From the NCBI GenBank assembly GCA_013298045.1, contig JAAFJI010000009.1, positions 1 through 33,765 on the forward strand: a DNA stretch of 33,765 nucleotides, written 5' to 3'. Below the pieces are notes generated by a model, which was given only the letters and a program-made list of their open reading frames with translations, was not told the origin of the DNA and searched no databases. The DNA comes from Betaproteobacteria bacterium. GTDB taxonomy: Bacteria; Pseudomonadota; Gammaproteobacteria; Burkholderiales; Casimicrobiaceae. Below, in pieces: positions 1-7,562 of the stretch (position 1 is its first letter; every line of letters begins with the position of its first letter). Made by a program: the position numbers and the translations under genes.

Positions 1-243
1 GTCGATGATGGCAACCGCGCCATGCTGTTTCGCAATCGACGCGGCGGCTTTGCCATCGACTCGACCGGCTTTCATGTGACCGATGTATTGCGGTACGCGG
101 GAAACGCCATGCGACGCCGTGCCCTGTTCGTCGGCGTAGACCAGACCGAGCGCGGTCTGCCCAGCGTTCGCTTCGGACGCACCCGCATTCTCGAGCGCGC
201 GCTTTGCGAGGGAAAACAATTCATCGGAAGAAATGAGAGGCAT
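1..243 (-). CDS. comC: Ldh2-family oxidoreductase, probable (R)-sulfolactate dehydrogenase ComC (N-terminal part)
   Basis: The gene runs off the left edge; only the first 81 residues are present. The start ATG (complement 241-243) has an AAGGA ribosome-binding site six bases upstream. The visible part matches the N-terminus of the malate/L-lactate/sulfolactate dehydrogenase (Ldh2) family: an early helical segment, then a GLVYADEQGTASHGVSR stretch carrying the family's conserved A-D-x-x-G-x-x-S-H-G-x-x-R pattern (residues about 33-49), then PQYIGHMKAG. These enzymes reduce 2-oxo acids with NAD(P)H. Beside slcC and suyAB, the natural role is reduction of sulfopyruvate to (R)-sulfolactate, the second half of the SlcC/ComC racemising pair. 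The family call is secure. The substrate is inferred from neighbours, and malate, lactate or ureidoglycolate remain possible. Confidence 0.75.
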   Translation of the reverse strand, partial: MPLISSDELFSLAKRALENAGASEANAGQTALGLVYADEQGTASHGVSRVPQYIGHMKAGRVDGKAAASIAKQHGAVAIID

Positions 244-281
244 ATAGGGTCCTTAGGCGAAGGCTCGCAATCGCGCAGCAT

Positions 282-387
282 GTAGGATGGGTGGAGCGAA
301 GCGATACCCATCTCGTTCACGACAAAAAACAATATCTATCGAATGATCGACCGTTTGATGGGTATCGCTTCGCTCCACCCATCCTAC
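282..387. repeat. Perfect 31-bp inverted repeat with 44-nt loop (REP-like intergenic element)
   Basis: Bases 282-312 and 357-387 are perfect reverse complements over 31 bp. The left arm begins GTAGGATGGGTGGAGCGAAG. The element fills the gap between slcC and the comC-like gene, which share a strand. Arms of this GTAGGATGGGT type are common as dispersed intergenic palindromes in proteobacteria (recalled, not searched). As RNA it would form a very stable hairpin and could lower or separate expression of the downstream gene. Confidence 0.9.
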
Positions 388-412
388 GCAAAACAACACA
401 AGACGGCACAAA

Positions 413-1345
413 TTAACTAAGCGCTTCAATCACTTTCTCGGCGATCATCGACGAGACGCGAACGTTGGCCTCGGCGGAAACGCCGGCGATATGCGGCGTC
501 AACACGAGGTTCGGGCAGCCGGCAAAGGTCTCGCTCGCGGGCAGCGGTTCTTTCTCGAACACATCAATCGCCGCGCCGCCCAAATGTCCGCTCTTCAAAG
601 CGCTCGCGACCGCCGCATCATCGACGATGCCGCCACGTGCGGTGTTGATCAGAATCGCGCCCTTTTTCATCGCAGAAATTCTCTCGGCATTGAAGAGATT
701 TTTGGTTGATTCGACGAGCGGCACATGCAGGCTCACCACGTCCGCCTGAGCGATCAACTCGTCGAGTTCCACGCGAATCGCACCAGTGTCCATCCATGCG
801 TGATCCGAGTCTTTGATGATCGGATCGTAGGCAATCACGCTCATGCCGACGGCGCGCGCGAGCTGCGCCGTGAGTTGCCCGATTGAGCCGAAGCCCACGA
901 GCCCGAGGGTCGCGCCGGCCGTCTCACGCCCGTTCGAGAGCGCCGCGCGCGGCCATTTGCCAGCCACGACCGCATCGGTTGAAAGATAGCTCGCGCGGCG
1001 CAGCATCATTGCGGTGCCAATCACGTATTCGGCGACCGCAAGCGCGTTCGCGCCTGTTGCGGGAATGACTTTCATGCCGCGCGCTTCGCAGGCGGCCACA
1101 TCGATATTGTCGAGCCCGACCCCCAGCCGTCCGATCACTCGCGTTTTTGCGCAAGCGGTCAGCAGCACGCCGCGCACCTGCGTGCGATTGCGAACGATCA
1201 GCACATCGCAATCGGCGACTGCGGCGGCGAGCTCGTCGGGCTTGTCCACCAGCCCTGCGTCGTAAACCACGCTCTCTCGACCGAAGCGCGCGCGTAGCGT
1301 TTGCACCGCGTTTTCGTCCATAAACTCGGAAATTACGATTTTCAA
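413..1345 (-). CDS. slcC: (S)-sulfolactate dehydrogenase (D-2-hydroxyacid dehydrogenase family)
   Basis: This would oxidise (S)-sulfolactate to sulfopyruvate with NAD+. It is a D-isomer-specific 2-hydroxyacid dehydrogenase of about 310 residues. The Rossmann motif GFGSIG lies at about 151-156. The catalytic triad is Arg237 (NTARGG), Glu266 (DVFEKEP) and His285 (LTPHIAG). I chose a TTG start (complement 1343-1345) because AGGAG lies seven bases upstream and homologues begin at the KIVISEF strand; an in-frame ATG 11 codons earlier would place the ribosome-binding site inside the gene. It is divergent from suyA across a palindromic operator candidate, and the comC-like gene follows on the same strand. 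Fold and catalysis are certain. The sulfolactate specificity rests on the suyAB and comC context; phosphoglycerate or other hydroxyacids are the alternative. Confidence 0.8.
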   Translation of the reverse strand: MKIVISEFMDENAVQTLRARFGRESVVYDAGLVDKPDELAAAVADCDVLIVRNRTQVRGVLLTACAKTRVIGRLGVGLDNIDVAACEARGMKVIPATGANALAVAEYVIGTAMMLRRASYLSTDAVVAGKWPRAALSNGRETAGATLGLVGFGSIGQLTAQLARAVGMSVIAYDPIIKDSDHAWMDTGAIRVELDELIAQADVVSLHVPLVESTKNLFNAERISAMKKGAILINTARGGIVDDAAVASALKSGHLGGAAIDVFEKEPLPASETFAGCPNLVLTPHIAGVSAEANVRVSSMIAEKVIEALS

Positions 1346-1368
1346 GCGATTTCTCCTTTTTTTTGGTA

Positions 1369-1397
1369 TTGTACGCACTCATATAGATGATCTATAT
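1369..1397 (+). promoter_or_regulatory. Candidate sigma-70 promoter of suyA
   Basis: TTGTAC (1369-1374) and CTATAT (1392-1397) are separated by 17 bp, giving a reasonable sigma-70 promoter directed at suyA with a leader of about 110 nt. The -10 element lies inside the palindrome at 1379-1399, so a bound repressor would block it. Prediction by eye only. Confidence 0.5.
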
Positions 1398-1399
1398 GA
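1379..1399. promoter_or_regulatory. 21-bp palindromic operator candidate between slcC and suyA
   Basis: The arm TCATATAGAT (1379-1388) and its exact complement ATCTATATGA (1390-1399) flank a single central G: a perfect 10+10 dyad. It lies in the only divergent promoter region of the sulfolactate cluster and overlaps the likely suyA -10 box. The only regulator encoded nearby is the GntR/HutC protein at 4404-5126, which makes it the likely ligand. That link is inference; no second copy was found in the window. Confidence 0.6.
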
Positions 1400-1511
1400 C
1401 TTGGTTTTCCTGCAGGCGCGACGCAAGTTGCGATTTCGTCCGGTCCGATTGCGGGCTCGTCCTGATCGCTGCGTTCGCCGCTCCTGCCACTTTAACGCGA
1501 AAGACAAAACG

Positions 1512-1793
1512 ATGATTCATTTCGTAGTGCATGAAAAAGGCGATGGCGTCGGCGTCGTCGTCGTCGAGGGCTGCGCCAAAGGCAGCAAAGCCACCGGCTG
1601 GATCATGGATCCGGATTCAACGGTGAAGGTCGAGCTCAAGAACGATATTCCAATTGGCCACAAGGTCGCGCTCAAAGACTTCAAAGTCGGCGAAACCGTG
1701 ATCAAGTACGGCGTCGATATCGGCAAGGTGGTCGCACCAATCAAAAAGGGCGAGCACTTGCATGTTCATAACGTTAAGACGAAGCGGTGGTAG
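1512..1793 (+). CDS. suyA: (R)-sulfolactate sulfo-lyase, small subunit
   Basis: A 93-residue SAF-domain protein of the UxaA N-terminal type. With SuyB it forms the lyase that eliminates sulfite from (R)-sulfolactate to give pyruvate. The short beta-rich sequence and the terminal GEHLHVHNV segment (about residues 79-87) are typical of the small subunit of split altronate/sulfolactate lyases. The start is the ATG at 1512, giving MIHFVVHEKG; upstream in-frame sequence looks non-coding. No strong ribosome-binding site is visible. suyB follows after an unusually long 310-nt gap filled with structured repeats. An altronate or related sugar-acid dehydratase subunit is the alternative; slcC and comC neighbours favour sulfolactate. 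Confidence 0.8.
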   Translation: MIHFVVHEKGDGVGVVVVEGCAKGSKATGWIMDPDSTVKVELKNDIPIGHKVALKDFKVGETVIKYGVDIGKVVAPIKKGEHLHVHNVKTKRW

Positions 1794-1834
1794 TGCGCTC
1801 GCGAGGCGAGCGCGAATGAATCCGCTTCGTCAGG

Positions 1835-2062
1835 ACGTCGCGCTTCGCGCTATGACGACGGCACGGAGGCCTAGGACGACGCTCCCGTTGGTCGCTAGGA
1901 CGCAAAGCTTTGCAATTTTTTGAATTTTTTTCGACCGGTTTTTTTTAACTTGTAAGAAACAAAGAACGTAGACAAGCGCAGTGAAGTTCGAATCCGCTTT
2001 GCGTCCTAGCGAAGCGTCGTCCTAGCGCGAAGCGCGTCGTCATAGGCCAAAGGCCGTCGTCC
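1835..2062. repeat. Inverted array of 20-bp hairpin units in the suyA-suyB gap
   Basis: The 310-nt gap (1794-2103) holds no gene. On the right, consecutive 20-bp units lie at 2016-2035 (GTCGTCCTAGCGCGAAGCGC) and 2036-2055 (GTCGTCATAGGCCAAAGGCC), with a partial third at 2056-2062. On the left, the same unit type occurs in reverse at 1840-1859 and 1860-1880. Each unit is GTCGTC, a TAG-like spacer, and a mini-hairpin. The stem changes on both sides together (GCGC/GCGC, GGCC/GGCC). CGCTAGGACGCAAAGC (1893-1908) also pairs with GCTTTGCGTCCTAGCG (1996-2011), so the two arrays can form one long imperfect cruciform. The T-rich middle (1914-1950) forms the loop. Confidence 0.8.
1902..1922 (+). terminator. 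Possible terminator or attenuator downstream of suyA
   Basis: The self-complementary GCAAAGCTTTGC (1902-1913) is followed by AATTTTTTG. It is short, with almost no loop, so a weak intrinsic terminator at best. It would allow suyA to be transcribed in excess of suyB, or may only be part of the larger dyad. Confidence 0.35.
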
Positions 2063-2103
2063 TTTTGTTTTTTTGCCTATCAACTTTAAGGAATAGAACC
2101 ATC

Positions 2104-3273
2104 ATGCTCAGCAAAAAAACAAAATTCTGGGGCTACAAACGCGCAAACGGTCGCGTGGGTATCCGCAATCACGTCATCATTCTGCCGGTCGACGATTTGT
2201 CGAACGCGGCGTGCGAAGCCGTTGCCAACAACATCAAAGGCACGATGGCGATTCCGCATCCGTATGGGCGTTTGCAGTTTGGTGCCGATCTCGATTTGCA
2301 TTTCCGCACCTTGATCGGAACGGGTTCGAATCCGAACGTTGCGGCGGTCGTCGTGATCGGCATCGAAGGCGGTTGGACGAAGAAAGTGGTGGACGGCATC
2401 GCAGCGACCGGCAAGCCGGTGATTGGCTTCGGCATCGAAGGCCACGGCGATCATCAAACAATCATGCACGCCTCGGCGGCTGCGAAAAAATTCTTGCAGG
2501 CCGCAAGCGAATTACATCGTGTCGAGTGCCCGATTAGCGATCTTTGGATTTCAACGAAGTGCGGTGAGTCCGACACGACCTCCGGCTGCGGTGCGAATCC
2601 AACCGTTGGTAACGCGTTCGACAAACTCTATCCGCTCAAAACGACCCTCGTGTTTGGTGAAACCAGCGAAATCACCGGCGGCGAAAAACTCCTCGAAGCG
2701 CGTTGTCGCTCACCGAAGGTGTGGAAAGACTTCATGGCGATGTTCGATCGCTATCAGGAAATGATCAATCGCCACAAAACGACCGATCTTTCAGAATCGC
2801 AACCGACCAAGGGCAACATCGCAGGCGGTCTTACAACTATCGAAGAAAAAGCCCTGGGAAATATTCAGAAGATTGGCAGAAAATGCGTAATCGACGGGGT
2901 ATTGGATAAGGCTGAAACGCCCAGTTCATCGGGCTTATGGTTCATGGACTCATCCTCTGCCGCTGCCGAGATGGTCACGCTCTGCGCGGCCGCTGGCTAC
3001 GTCGTTCACTTCTTCCCGACGGGCCAAGGCAACGTGATCGGCAACCCGATTCTGCCAGTCATCAAGATTTGTGCGAATCCAAAAACGGTTCGTTTGATGA
3101 GCGAACACATCGACGTCGATACCTCCGGCTTGCTTCGCCGCGAAATGACGATGGACGACGCAGGCGATGCATTGCTCGATTGCATGATGCGCACGGCGAA
3201 TGGTCGCCTCACATCGGCGGAAGCGCTGGGACATCGCGAATTTGTGCTCACGCGGTTGTACGAGTCCGCTTAA
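2104..3273 (+). CDS. suyB: (R)-sulfolactate sulfo-lyase, large subunit
   Basis: A 389-residue protein of the UxaA/GarD C-terminal family, the catalytic subunit of the sulfo-lyase that cleaves (R)-sulfolactate to pyruvate and sulfite. The N-terminal [17 protein letters not shown] is the family signature (RxxGRxGxRN). Cysteines within [18 protein letters not shown] (about residues 165-182) fit the metal-binding core, and [18 protein letters not shown] near the C-terminus is also family-typical. The start ATG at 2104 has AAGGA 11 bases upstream; the length agrees with SuyB as I recall it. A good terminator follows at 3348. The released sulfite must be oxidised or exported by functions outside this window. 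Altronate dehydratase is the alternative activity. Confidence 0.82.
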   Translation: MLSKKTKFWGYKRANGRVGIRNHVIILPVDDLSNAACEAVANNIKGTMAIPHPYGRLQFGADLDLHFRTLIGTGSNPNVAAVVVIGIEGGWTKKVVDGIAATGKPVIGFGIEGHGDHQTIMHASAAAKKFLQAASELHRVECPISDLWISTKCGESDTTSGCGANPTVGNAFDKLYPLKTTLVFGETSEITGGEKLLEARCRSPKVWKDFMAMFDRYQEMINRHKTTDLSESQPTKGNIAGGLTTIEEKALGNIQKIGRKCVIDGVLDKAETPSSSGLWFMDSSSAAAEMVTLCAAAGYVVHFFPTGQGNVIGNPILPVIKICANPKTVRLMSEHIDVDTSGLLRREMTMDDAGDALLDCMMRTANGRLTSAEALGHREFVLTRLYESA

Positions 3274-3347
3274 AAATGGCAGAAGCGGCGCTCGCCGCGA
3301 TCACTCGTTGATTTGATCGCGACCAGGCTCGCTCCTTCACCTTGAAG

Positions 3348-3376
3348 AACGCCGCGCTTCATGTGCGGCGTTTTTG
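3348..3376 (+). terminator. Intrinsic terminator after suyB
   Basis: AACGCCGC (3348-3355) pairs with GCGGCGTT (3365-3372) around a 9-nt loop and runs into TTTTTGTTTG. It ends 17 bases before the SDR start, so the SDR gene needs its own promoter or readthrough. An 8-bp inverted repeat (CGCGATCA, 3296-3303, and TGATCGCG, 3314-3321) lies just upstream. Confidence 0.85.
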
Positions 3377-3392
3377 TTTGTACGCTTGCGAT

Positions 3393-4169
3393 ATGAACAC
3401 AATTCAAACCCTCTTCCGTCTCGACAACAAAATTGCAGTCGTCACCGGCGGCTCGACCGGCATCGGTCGCGCAATGGCATGGGCGCTGGGAATGCAAGGC
3501 GCGAGGCTCGTGCTCGTTGCGCGCTCGCACGACGCGCTTGACGAGACGGTTGCTGCATTTGCGAAAGATGGGATTGAGGCGAAGGCGGTCGTTGCTGATC
3601 TTGCCGATGAACTTTCGCGGACGCGAGCAATTGCTGAATGCAACGCCGCATTCGCCCGCTCGCCCGACATCTTGATCAACAACGCCGCGAACAATATTCG
3701 CAAGCCAATGCCGGAGCTCTCCGAGGACGACATTCGCGCGACGCTCGCGCTCAACCTCGAAGCGCCGCTCGCGCTCATTCGCGCGTTTGCGCCCGCAATG
3801 GCCGAGCGCGGTTGGGGGCGCATCGTGAATATGGGCTCGCAGCAAACCCATCGCGCGTTCAACAATAGCGGCGCATACGGTGTGAGTAAAGGTGCAATTG
3901 CATCGCTGACCCGCAGCACCGCCGAGCACTACACAAAGTTTGGCGTCACGTGCAACACAATCGTTCCCGGTTTTGTCGTAACGCAGCTCTCTGAAACGCT
4001 TATTGCGGCAAACCCCGAATTTGCGGCGGCGCACGAGGCCCGATCGATGATCGGGCGTAACGGCGTGCCAAACGATTTTTGCGGTGTCGCCGTGTTCGTG
4101 TGTTCGGAGGCGAGCGCGTACATGAGCGGCAGCACGCTTTTTGTGGACGGCGGCTACAGTGCGAAATGA
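3393..4169 (+). CDS. SDR-family NAD(P)-dependent oxidoreductase
   Basis: A classical short-chain dehydrogenase/reductase of 258 residues. The cofactor-binding TGGSTGIG is at 18-25, NNAANN at about 96-101, Asn121, Ser149, and the active-site YGVSK with Tyr162 and Lys166. The C-terminal SGSTLFVDGGYS is typical. I start at the ATG at 3393; an upstream in-frame ATG would lie in the suyB terminator. The enzyme would oxidise or reduce an alcohol/ketone pair. Its place between suyB and the GntR regulator suggests a role in feeding sulfonates into the pathway, for instance dehydrogenation of dihydroxypropanesulfonate, but nothing in the sequence proves the substrate. Confidence 0.9.
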   Translation: MNTIQTLFRLDNKIAVVTGGSTGIGRAMAWALGMQGARLVLVARSHDALDETVAAFAKDGIEAKAVVADLADELSRTRAIAECNAAFARSPDILINNAANNIRKPMPELSEDDIRATLALNLEAPLALIRAFAPAMAERGWGRIVNMGSQQTHRAFNNSGAYGVSKGAIASLTRSTAEHYTKFGVTCNTIVPGFVVTQLSETLIAANPEFAAAHEARSMIGRNGVPNDFCGVAVFVCSEASAYMSGSTLFVDGGYSAK

Positions 4170-4203
4170 AGTAAATTTATCGTCTATAACTTTTCTACGC
4201 TAT

Positions 4204-4286
4204 GCCCGATTAAATATGACTTCCAGCCTTATTTAATTTATTAATATTAATTAATTTATTGGCTCCATTTAACTATTTTATTGGGC
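4204..4286. repeat. Intergenic AT-rich palindromic element, copy 1 (83 nt)
   Basis: The ends are GCCCGATTAAATATG (left) and TATTTTATTGGGC (right), imperfect inverted copies. A second nested dyad lies inside (AGCC at 4225-4228 to GGCT at 4261-4264, centred on TTAATATTAA). It starts 35 nt after the SDR stop. The flanks CTTTTCTACGCTAT (4190-4203) and CTTTTCTCGCTAT form a near-exact direct repeat. Other copies are at 10041, 15152, 17748, 22091, 27281 and 29491. Confidence 0.7.
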
Positions 4287-4403
4287 TTTTCTCGCTATTT
4301 CTGTAAACTCAGTCGATTAACGCAGAATGCATAGGCTGTGCACGCACTACATCGGCGCGGCACAAGGCAAACGGCTTCGATCAATGAACCACGGACGACC
4401 ACG

Positions 4404-5126
4404 ATGAATAGTTTGGACGGCGGGCCGCTCTATAAGGGCGTGCAACGTGTGCTCATGGAGCAGCTCGCAAGCGGCGCGCTCAAACCCGGCCAGCTCATCC
4501 CGTCGGAGCGCCAGCTCGCCACCGAATTCAACGTCTCAATCGGCACGCTGCGCAAAGCGATCGACGATCTTGTCGAGCAGCGCATCCTGATTCGCCAGCA
4601 AGGCAAGGGCACATTCGTTGCAACCCATGATCGCGAGCGCCTGCTGTTTTATTTTTTCCATGTGGTGCCGCAAAAGGGACTAAAGAGCTACCCGTTTGTC
4701 GAGTCCGTGTTCTTTCAGAAGTCGGTCGCGAGCGACGACGTTGCCAACCGCCTCGGCATCGCCGTTGGTACGCCGACGTTTCATGTGCGCAACAAGCTCT
4801 CGCTCGACGGTGCCCCGGTGCTGATCGACGACATTCATCTCGATCAGGCGCGCTGGCCTGGGCTCACTCCGGTGCAGTTCAAGGAACGACCGAACACCAT
4901 CTACAACCTCTATCAAGATGCGTTCGGGATCACCGTCGTGCGCACCGAGGAGCGGCTGCGTGCCGAAGTCGTCGATCCGGAACACGCGAAGCTGCTCAAG
5001 CTGCGCGCCGGCATGCCGGTGCTCACCATTCGGCGCACCGCGTTTGACATGCGAAACCAGCGTGTCGAGCTCAGGATCTCGACGGTGAACACCGAAAAAC
5101 ACGAATATTTCGCAGAGCTACTTTAG
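4404..5126 (+). CDS. GntR/HutC-family transcriptional regulator
   Basis: A 240-residue regulator. The N-terminal winged helix-turn-helix spans about 10-75, with LIPSERQLATEFNVSIGTLR as the GntR recognition region (31-50) and GKGTF as the wing. A UTRA effector-binding domain of the HutC type follows (about 90-235; FHVRNKLSLDGAPVLIDDIH and the final strand region). The start is the ATG at 4404; the ribosome-binding site is weak. Being the only regulator in the sulfolactate cluster, it is the likely controller of slcC/suyA through the palindrome at 1379-1399, with a sulfonate or its metabolite as effector. Family certain; target and ligand inferred. Confidence 0.9.
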   Translation: MNSLDGGPLYKGVQRVLMEQLASGALKPGQLIPSERQLATEFNVSIGTLRKAIDDLVEQRILIRQQGKGTFVATHDRERLLFYFFHVVPQKGLKSYPFVESVFFQKSVASDDVANRLGIAVGTPTFHVRNKLSLDGAPVLIDDIHLDQARWPGLTPVQFKERPNTIYNLYQDAFGITVVRTEERLRAEVVDPEHAKLLKLRAGMPVLTIRRTAFDMRNQRVELRISTVNTEKHEYFAELL

Positions 5127-5210
5127 ACGGGTCGCGCTGAGGTCGCTGCGGCAGAAAACGCCGTAGCGTCTACGATTGCAGTCTTTCGTCTGTCTCCATT
5201 GATCGCCGCT

Positions 5211-7562
5211 ATGCGCCTGTCCGCACCCTTCATTCGTCTTCCGTTTCAATGCGACGCAAGCGCCCTCGCCACCGAAGTGCGCAAACTCGCGCCCGAGCTC
5301 TGGCGCGCACATCCCGAAGGACATACGGGTAATACGGCGCTGCCGCTGGTCGCGCTCGGCGGCAATCCCGACGACGACGGTGTCGCCGGGCCGATGCGTC
5401 CGACCCCAGTGCTCGCGAAGTGCCCCGGCATTCGCGCGGTGATGGCGGCGCTCGACGCACCGATCGGTCGCTCGCGTTTGATGCGCATCGAGGGCAACGC
5501 CGAGGCGACGATGCATGTCGATACGAATTACTACTGGCAGCAGCGGGTGCGCGTCCATGTGCCGATCGTCACCACGCCGAACGTGCGATTTTTGTGCGGC
5601 GACGCTGACATCAACATGGCACCCGGCGAGATGTGGATTTTCGACACCTGGCGCATGCACAATGTCATCAACCCGGAGCCGACCGAGCGCATTCATCTGG
5701 TCATCGACACCGTCGGCTCGCCTGCGTTTTGGCAATGGGCAGACGAATCGGCACGCGGCGCGCGCACCCAGATTCGTTTCATCGGCACCGACGCGACCAC
5801 CGATTCGGGGCTCACATTCGAAGCGCGAAACTTTCCGGTGGCGATGCGACCCGAGGAACAGCGGCGTTTCATCGATTGGCTGCGTGCCGATTTGTTTCAT
5901 CCGACGCAAACGGCATTCGGCAGCGCGGGCGTGTTCTTCGGTTTGATTGAGCAGTTTCATCATCGATGGTCACAGAGCTGCACTGCACACGCCACTCACG
6001 AACAACTCGCCGCACTGCTCAACGCCTTCGCCAACGAAATCGCCCCGTTTCAGGGGCAACTCAAACTTGCCAACGGCAGCGACGCCGCGTTTATTGCACG
6101 GCAATGGTTGATCACGCCCGCGCTCAATCCGATGCTTGAAAACGTCTACGCGAATGCTGCGACGGCCTCGCCGTTTGCGATAGCACCCTCGGCTCCGCTA
6201 GTCAACGAAGCCCGCGCAAACGGTGCGCCGCCGTCGCCATCGGCACGCACGCCTGCCCCGGCGCGGGCGACCGCGAAACCAGCTCGCAAAACACGATTCG
6301 ATCGCCCGGTGTTTATCGTCGCCGCACCGCGCTCAGGCTCGACGCTGCTTTTCGAGACGCTTCTGCAATCGCCCGATTTCTATACGGTCGGCGGGGAAGC
6401 GCACGGCTTCTTCGAGCGCTTCGATGTGTTGAAACCTGCAAAGACCGGCTGGCAATCCAACCAGGCGAGCGCTGCGCTCGCAACTGGCGAACTCACCGCG
6501 CTCTTGGAGAGTGTGCTGCTCACAGCGCTCATCAATCGCGATCAAGCGCTGATACCCGCGTCCAACTCGCCGTTTCGCTTTTTGGAGAAAACACCGAAGA
6601 ATGCGCTTCGCATTCCGATGCTCTCGGCGATGTTTCCCGATGCGCGCTTCATTTATCTCTATCGCGAGCCGCGCGACAACGTGAGCAGCATCATCGATGC
6701 CTGGCAAAGCGGCGGCTTCGTCACTTACCCCGACCTGCCGCAATGGGCACCGCTCAAATGGTCGCTCGCGCTCATTCCCGGTTGGCGCGATTTGATTGGC
6801 AAGCCGCTCGGCGAGATCGCCGCACAGCAATGGGCAATCGTCAATCAAATCATCCTCGACGATTTGTCCGCACTGCCGCGCGAGCAATGGTGCACGGTGA
6901 GCTACGACACGTTTCTTGCAAATCCGAACGCCGAAGCGGCGCGCCTTTGCAATTTCGCAGGTGTTTCCTGGGATCGGCCAATCGACGGCGCGCTAAAACT
7001 TTCGCGACACACGCTCACCGCACCCGATCCGCAGAAGTGGCGGCGGAACTTCGATGTATTGCGCGAGGGCTGGGCGCGCGTTGAGGCCGTCGCGGAACGT
7101 GCGCGCGAGATCGTTGGCGGGGTCAGCGAACTGTCGCTAAACGAGCCGATACCTGCGGGTACGTCGCTTGCTGCGTCCGCGCCGACGCCGCTCGCGCAGC
7201 CGCCTGCGCTCGTCGCGGCCGCTGCGTCACGCGCCGCGTCAGCCGCGCCCATCGAGACCGCTGTGCCCCACCCCTTCAGCAGTACGCCATCGGCCAATCT
7301 CGCTCACTTATTGCAGCAGCTCAAAATCTCGGTGGCGATCACCACATACCAAAGCAATCAACTCTTACTCGTGCGCTCGCGCAACGCCGAACTCAACACC
7401 CATTTCGTTGAATTCAAGCGACCGATGGGCATGATCGGCGACGGTCGTCGATTATTTTGGGCACCCATCGCGAGGTCATTGAATTTCGCAACATGCCCGA
7501 CGTCGGTCGCCTGCGCGAGGACAAGCCGGATGCGGTCTACGTGCCACGCGTGTCGCATGTGA
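5211..7562 (+). CDS. Asp/Arg hydroxylase-like and sulfotransferase fusion, frameshifted before its TIGR03032 domain
   Basis: Residues 1 to about 175 resemble the aspartyl/asparaginyl beta-hydroxylase (Asp_Arg_Hydrox) fold, an Fe(II)/2-oxoglutarate oxygenase: HVD at 102-104, His150 in WRMHN, and ERIHLVIDT with Arg160. An Ala/Pro-rich linker (about 320-360) leads to a sulfotransferase domain with the PAPS 5'-phosphosulfate loop APRSGSTLL near 370 and a 3'-phosphate motif YREPRDNVSS near 483. A second Ala-rich linker leads to the start of a TIGR03032 domain (ISVAITTYQSNQLLLV, about 705-720). The frame is then lost at the T-run 7455-7458; the last 35 or so residues are out-of-frame. One extra T would join it to 7457-8326. 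I start at the ATG 5211 rather than the TTG at 5199; neither has a clear ribosome-binding site. Substrate unknown. Confidence 0.8.
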   Translation: MRLSAPFIRLPFQCDASALATEVRKLAPELWRAHPEGHTGNTALPLVALGGNPDDDGVAGPMRPTPVLAKCPGIRAVMAALDAPIGRSRLMRIEGNAEATMHVDTNYYWQQRVRVHVPIVTTPNVRFLCGDADINMAPGEMWIFDTWRMHNVINPEPTERIHLVIDTVGSPAFWQWADESARGARTQIRFIGTDATTDSGLTFEARNFPVAMRPEEQRRFIDWLRADLFHPTQTAFGSAGVFFGLIEQFHHRWSQSCTAHATHEQLAALLNAFANEIAPFQGQLKLANGSDAAFIARQWLITPALNPMLENVYANAATASPFAIAPSAPLVNEARANGAPPSPSARTPAPARATAKPARKTRFDRPVFIVAAPRSGSTLLFETLLQSPDFYTVGGEAHGFFERFDVLKPAKTGWQSNQASAALATGELTALLESVLLTALINRDQALIPASNSPFRFLEKTPKNALRIPMLSAMFPDARFIYLYREPRDNVSSIIDAWQSGGFVTYPDLPQWAPLKWSLALIPGWRDLIGKPLGEIAAQQWAIVNQIILDDLSALPREQWCTVSYDTFLANPNAEAARLCNFAGVSWDRPIDGALKLSRHTLTAPDPQKWRRNFDVLREGWARVEAVAERAREIVGGVSELSLNEPIPAGTSLAASAPTPLAQPPALVAAAASRAASAAPIETAVPHPFSSTPSANLAHLLQQLKISVAITTYQSNQLLLVRSRNAELNTHFVEFKRPMGMIGDGRRLFWAPIARSLNFATCPTSVACARTSRMRSTCHACRM

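Noticed and set aside
1835-2062. CRISPR array in the suyA-suyB gap
   Set aside because: Units are contiguous 20-mers without unique spacers, in inverted orientation, and no cas genes are present.
1512-3273. Altronate dehydratase as the identity of the split UxaA-type pair
   Set aside because: Subunit sizes (93 and 389) and neighbours slcC and comC fit sulfolactate sulfo-lyase better; kept as the stated alternative.
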